Assembly (NCBI GenBank): GCA_016218415.1
Contig: JACRED010000015.1
Span: forward strand, 19,715-83,714
Direction: 5' to 3'
Length of the DNA stretch: 64,000 bases
DNA from: Nitrosomonadales bacterium
Lineage (GTDB): Bacteria; Pseudomonadota; Gammaproteobacteria; Burkholderiales; Gallionellaceae
Positions within the stretch are counted from its first letter, which is position 1, and every line of letters begins with the position of its first letter. The notes beneath the pieces are model-generated. The model saw nothing but the letters and a program-made list of their open reading frames with translations. It searched no databases and was not told the DNA's origin. Below, piece by piece: positions 62,770 through 64,000 of this stretch. The translations under genes and the position numbers were made by a program.

Positions 62770-62827
62770 GATTGCCTCCCTTATCTTTGGTGAATTCGAA
62801 AGTTGATCCTGTGCTGCAGTTCGCATA

Positions 62828-62890
62828 TTACGCCTTGCGGTAAATACTCGCGCCGTCTTTTACAAACTCTTCAGACCGGGTTGCTATGCC
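62828..62890 (-). pseudogene. Remnant of a thiC 3' end
   Basis: Twenty codons plus TAA reading [20 protein letters not shown], aligned with the true ThiC end at 63525 (15 of 20 residues and about 46 of 63 bases identical by my count). Homology ends upstream at about 62890, right at the stop of the toxin gene. No start and no further ThiC sequence. Confidence 0.78.
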
Positions 62891-62892
62891 CG

Positions 62893-63168
62893 TCAGTACA
62901 CCACATCATGATCGCCCACATTCACCGGGATGATCTCTTCATCCTTGATTAATAATTCCAGTGTGATGCGATAAGAAAGGTTGATGGAAACAGAGTACAG
63001 CCCTTGCAGCTTTCCGCTCAAGGCATGTAAACGCAGCGAGGGATGATGCGGATTCATCTCAAGCAGTTGCAGCGTCTTGAGGTATTGTTTTTCCAGTTCC
63101 GGGTGACACTTGAGAAAACGCGCGGCGCGTTTGTTGTATTGTTCGGTGAATGTCAGCGTATAGCTCAT
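62893..63168 (-). CDS. RelE/ParE-superfamily toxin
   Basis: 91-aa plasmid-stabilisation-type toxin: FTEQYNKRAARFLKCHPELE, LRLHALSGKLQGLYSVSI, SYRITLELLI and the end VGDHDVVY fit the RelE/YafQ superfamily fold. Probably an mRNA interferase or gyrase poison; the subtype cannot be read. It follows its antitoxin by 5 bp, the usual order for this family. It ends 2 bp before the thiC remnant. Confidence 0.88.
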   Translation of the reverse strand: MSYTLTFTEQYNKRAARFLKCHPELEKQYLKTLQLLEMNPHHPSLRLHALSGKLQGLYSVSINLSYRITLELLIKDEEIIPVNVGDHDVVY

Positions 63169-63173
63169 GTGGC

Positions 63174-63437
63174 TTATGCGCCGGCGATCTTCTTTACCCG
63201 TTTGACGTGTGCCGCTGGCGATTCTTTCACAAAGCGCCCCGCCTTGATGTCGGCGCGCGTTTCAGCCAGCGCCGCTTCGAGTTCGCATTCGCGCAGGTGG
63301 TGATATTGCTCGATTTCCATCACGACGAAACGATCCTTGCCGCGCACCGAGACAATTGCTTCCTGCCGCTCGGCCAGCGCTGCTTCGATGGCGGCGATAC
63401 CTTTGGTTTTAAGATCGTTGGCGGTCAGTTGAGACAT
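63174..63437 (-). CDS. Phd/YefM-family-like antitoxin
   Basis: 87-aa acidic protein: MSQLTANDLKTKGIAAIEAA, RFVVMEIEQYHHLRE (Phd/YefM fold) and a charged C-terminus (ETRADIKAGRFVKESPAAHV) that should wrap the toxin. GAGGAG ribosome site. First gene of the two-gene module and probable autorepressor. Confidence 0.85.
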   Translation of the reverse strand: MSQLTANDLKTKGIAAIEAALAERQEAIVSVRGKDRFVVMEIEQYHHLRECELEAALAETRADIKAGRFVKESPAAHVKRVKKIAGA

Positions 63438-63474
63438 GGTTTATCTCCTCATCGAGTTATTTACAGTGCGTCGA

Positions 63475-63503
63475 ATAATACGCTTAATAGTGCGATCAGG
63501 CAA
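63475..63503 (-). promoter_or_regulatory. Promoter of the RelE/Phd-type module
   Basis: On the minus strand TTGCCT (63498-63503), 17-bp spacer, TATTAT (63475-63480), about 38 bp upstream of the antitoxin start. A GCGT...ACGC inverted pair overlaps the -10, where the antitoxin could bind. Confidence 0.5.
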
Positions 63504-63524
63504 CGCCGCCCGGTAAGCCACAAA

Positions 63525-64000
<476 letters not shown>

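Overview
The window (about 57-58% G+C by eye) comes from a betaproteobacterium, probably Nitrosomonadales (Gallionella/Sideroxydans-like). This rests on the gene order ntrXY-like / DUF4390 / rsmB / fmt / def facing LysM / dprA / smg / topA, which is typical of that class, and on protein character. It is an inference from gene order and not a database result. No rRNA, tRNA, CRISPR array or complete insertion sequence was seen.

Layout. (1) 1-13.3 kb: housekeeping. The 5' part of a transketolase gene, an NtrY/NtrX-type two-component pair, rsmB, fmt and def run leftward; a LysM protein, dprA, smg and topA run rightward. (2) 13.3-16.7 kb: a GST, a truncated sulfotransferase, waaA (carrying an in-frame palindromic repeat) and waaC. 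(3) 16.9-39.6 kb: a large surface-polysaccharide (O-antigen) cluster on the + strand. It has GDP-mannose and GDP-fucose genes (manC, gmd, fcl), a CDP-3,6-dideoxyhexose pathway (rfbF, rfbG, rfbH, an RmlC-like epimerase and a reductase), wzx, wzy, several glycosyltransferases, a second gmd-like gene, two different initiating sugar-phosphate transferases, a WbpM/CapD dehydratase, a WaaL-like ligase and a WaaE-like core transferase. The 25-32 kb core of the cluster is visibly richer in A+T. (4) 39.6-46.1 kb: two sugar/nucleoside kinase-family genes, apaH, pyrC, an unusual cold-shock-domain/membrane/DUF3465 fusion, a gamma carbonic anhydrase-like protein, DUF2288 and a small outer-membrane protein with a clear terminator.

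(5) 46.1-58.0 kb: polyphosphate and iron genes. These are polyphosphate:AMP phosphotransferase, sixA, a lysine-rich ribbon-helix-helix-like protein, a cytochrome c/FTR1 iron permease fusion, an M1-type peptidase, a ChaN-PDZ lipoprotein, ppk1, a YggX-type Fe(II) trafficking protein, uppP and DUF1289. (6) 58.2-61.5 kb: a compact Type II restriction-modification cassette made of a Dcm-like methylase with an N-terminal HTH, an unknown 93-aa ORF, an MvaI/BcnI-type endonuclease and Vsr. (7) 61.6-64.0 kb: a recombination-prone stretch holding two toxin-antitoxin modules. Each module is followed downstream by a broken second copy of the 3' end of the gene upstream of it (dodecin for higBA, thiC for the RelE/Phd-type pair). 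higB carries a one-base frameshift.

The most unusual signals are the two TA modules bracketed by duplicated gene 3' ends, the REP-like pair inserted in frame in waaA, a shared AT-rich operator-like motif at the ribbon-helix-helix gene and the FTR1 gene, the orphan ORF inside the restriction cassette, and the cold-shock/DUF3465 membrane fusion.
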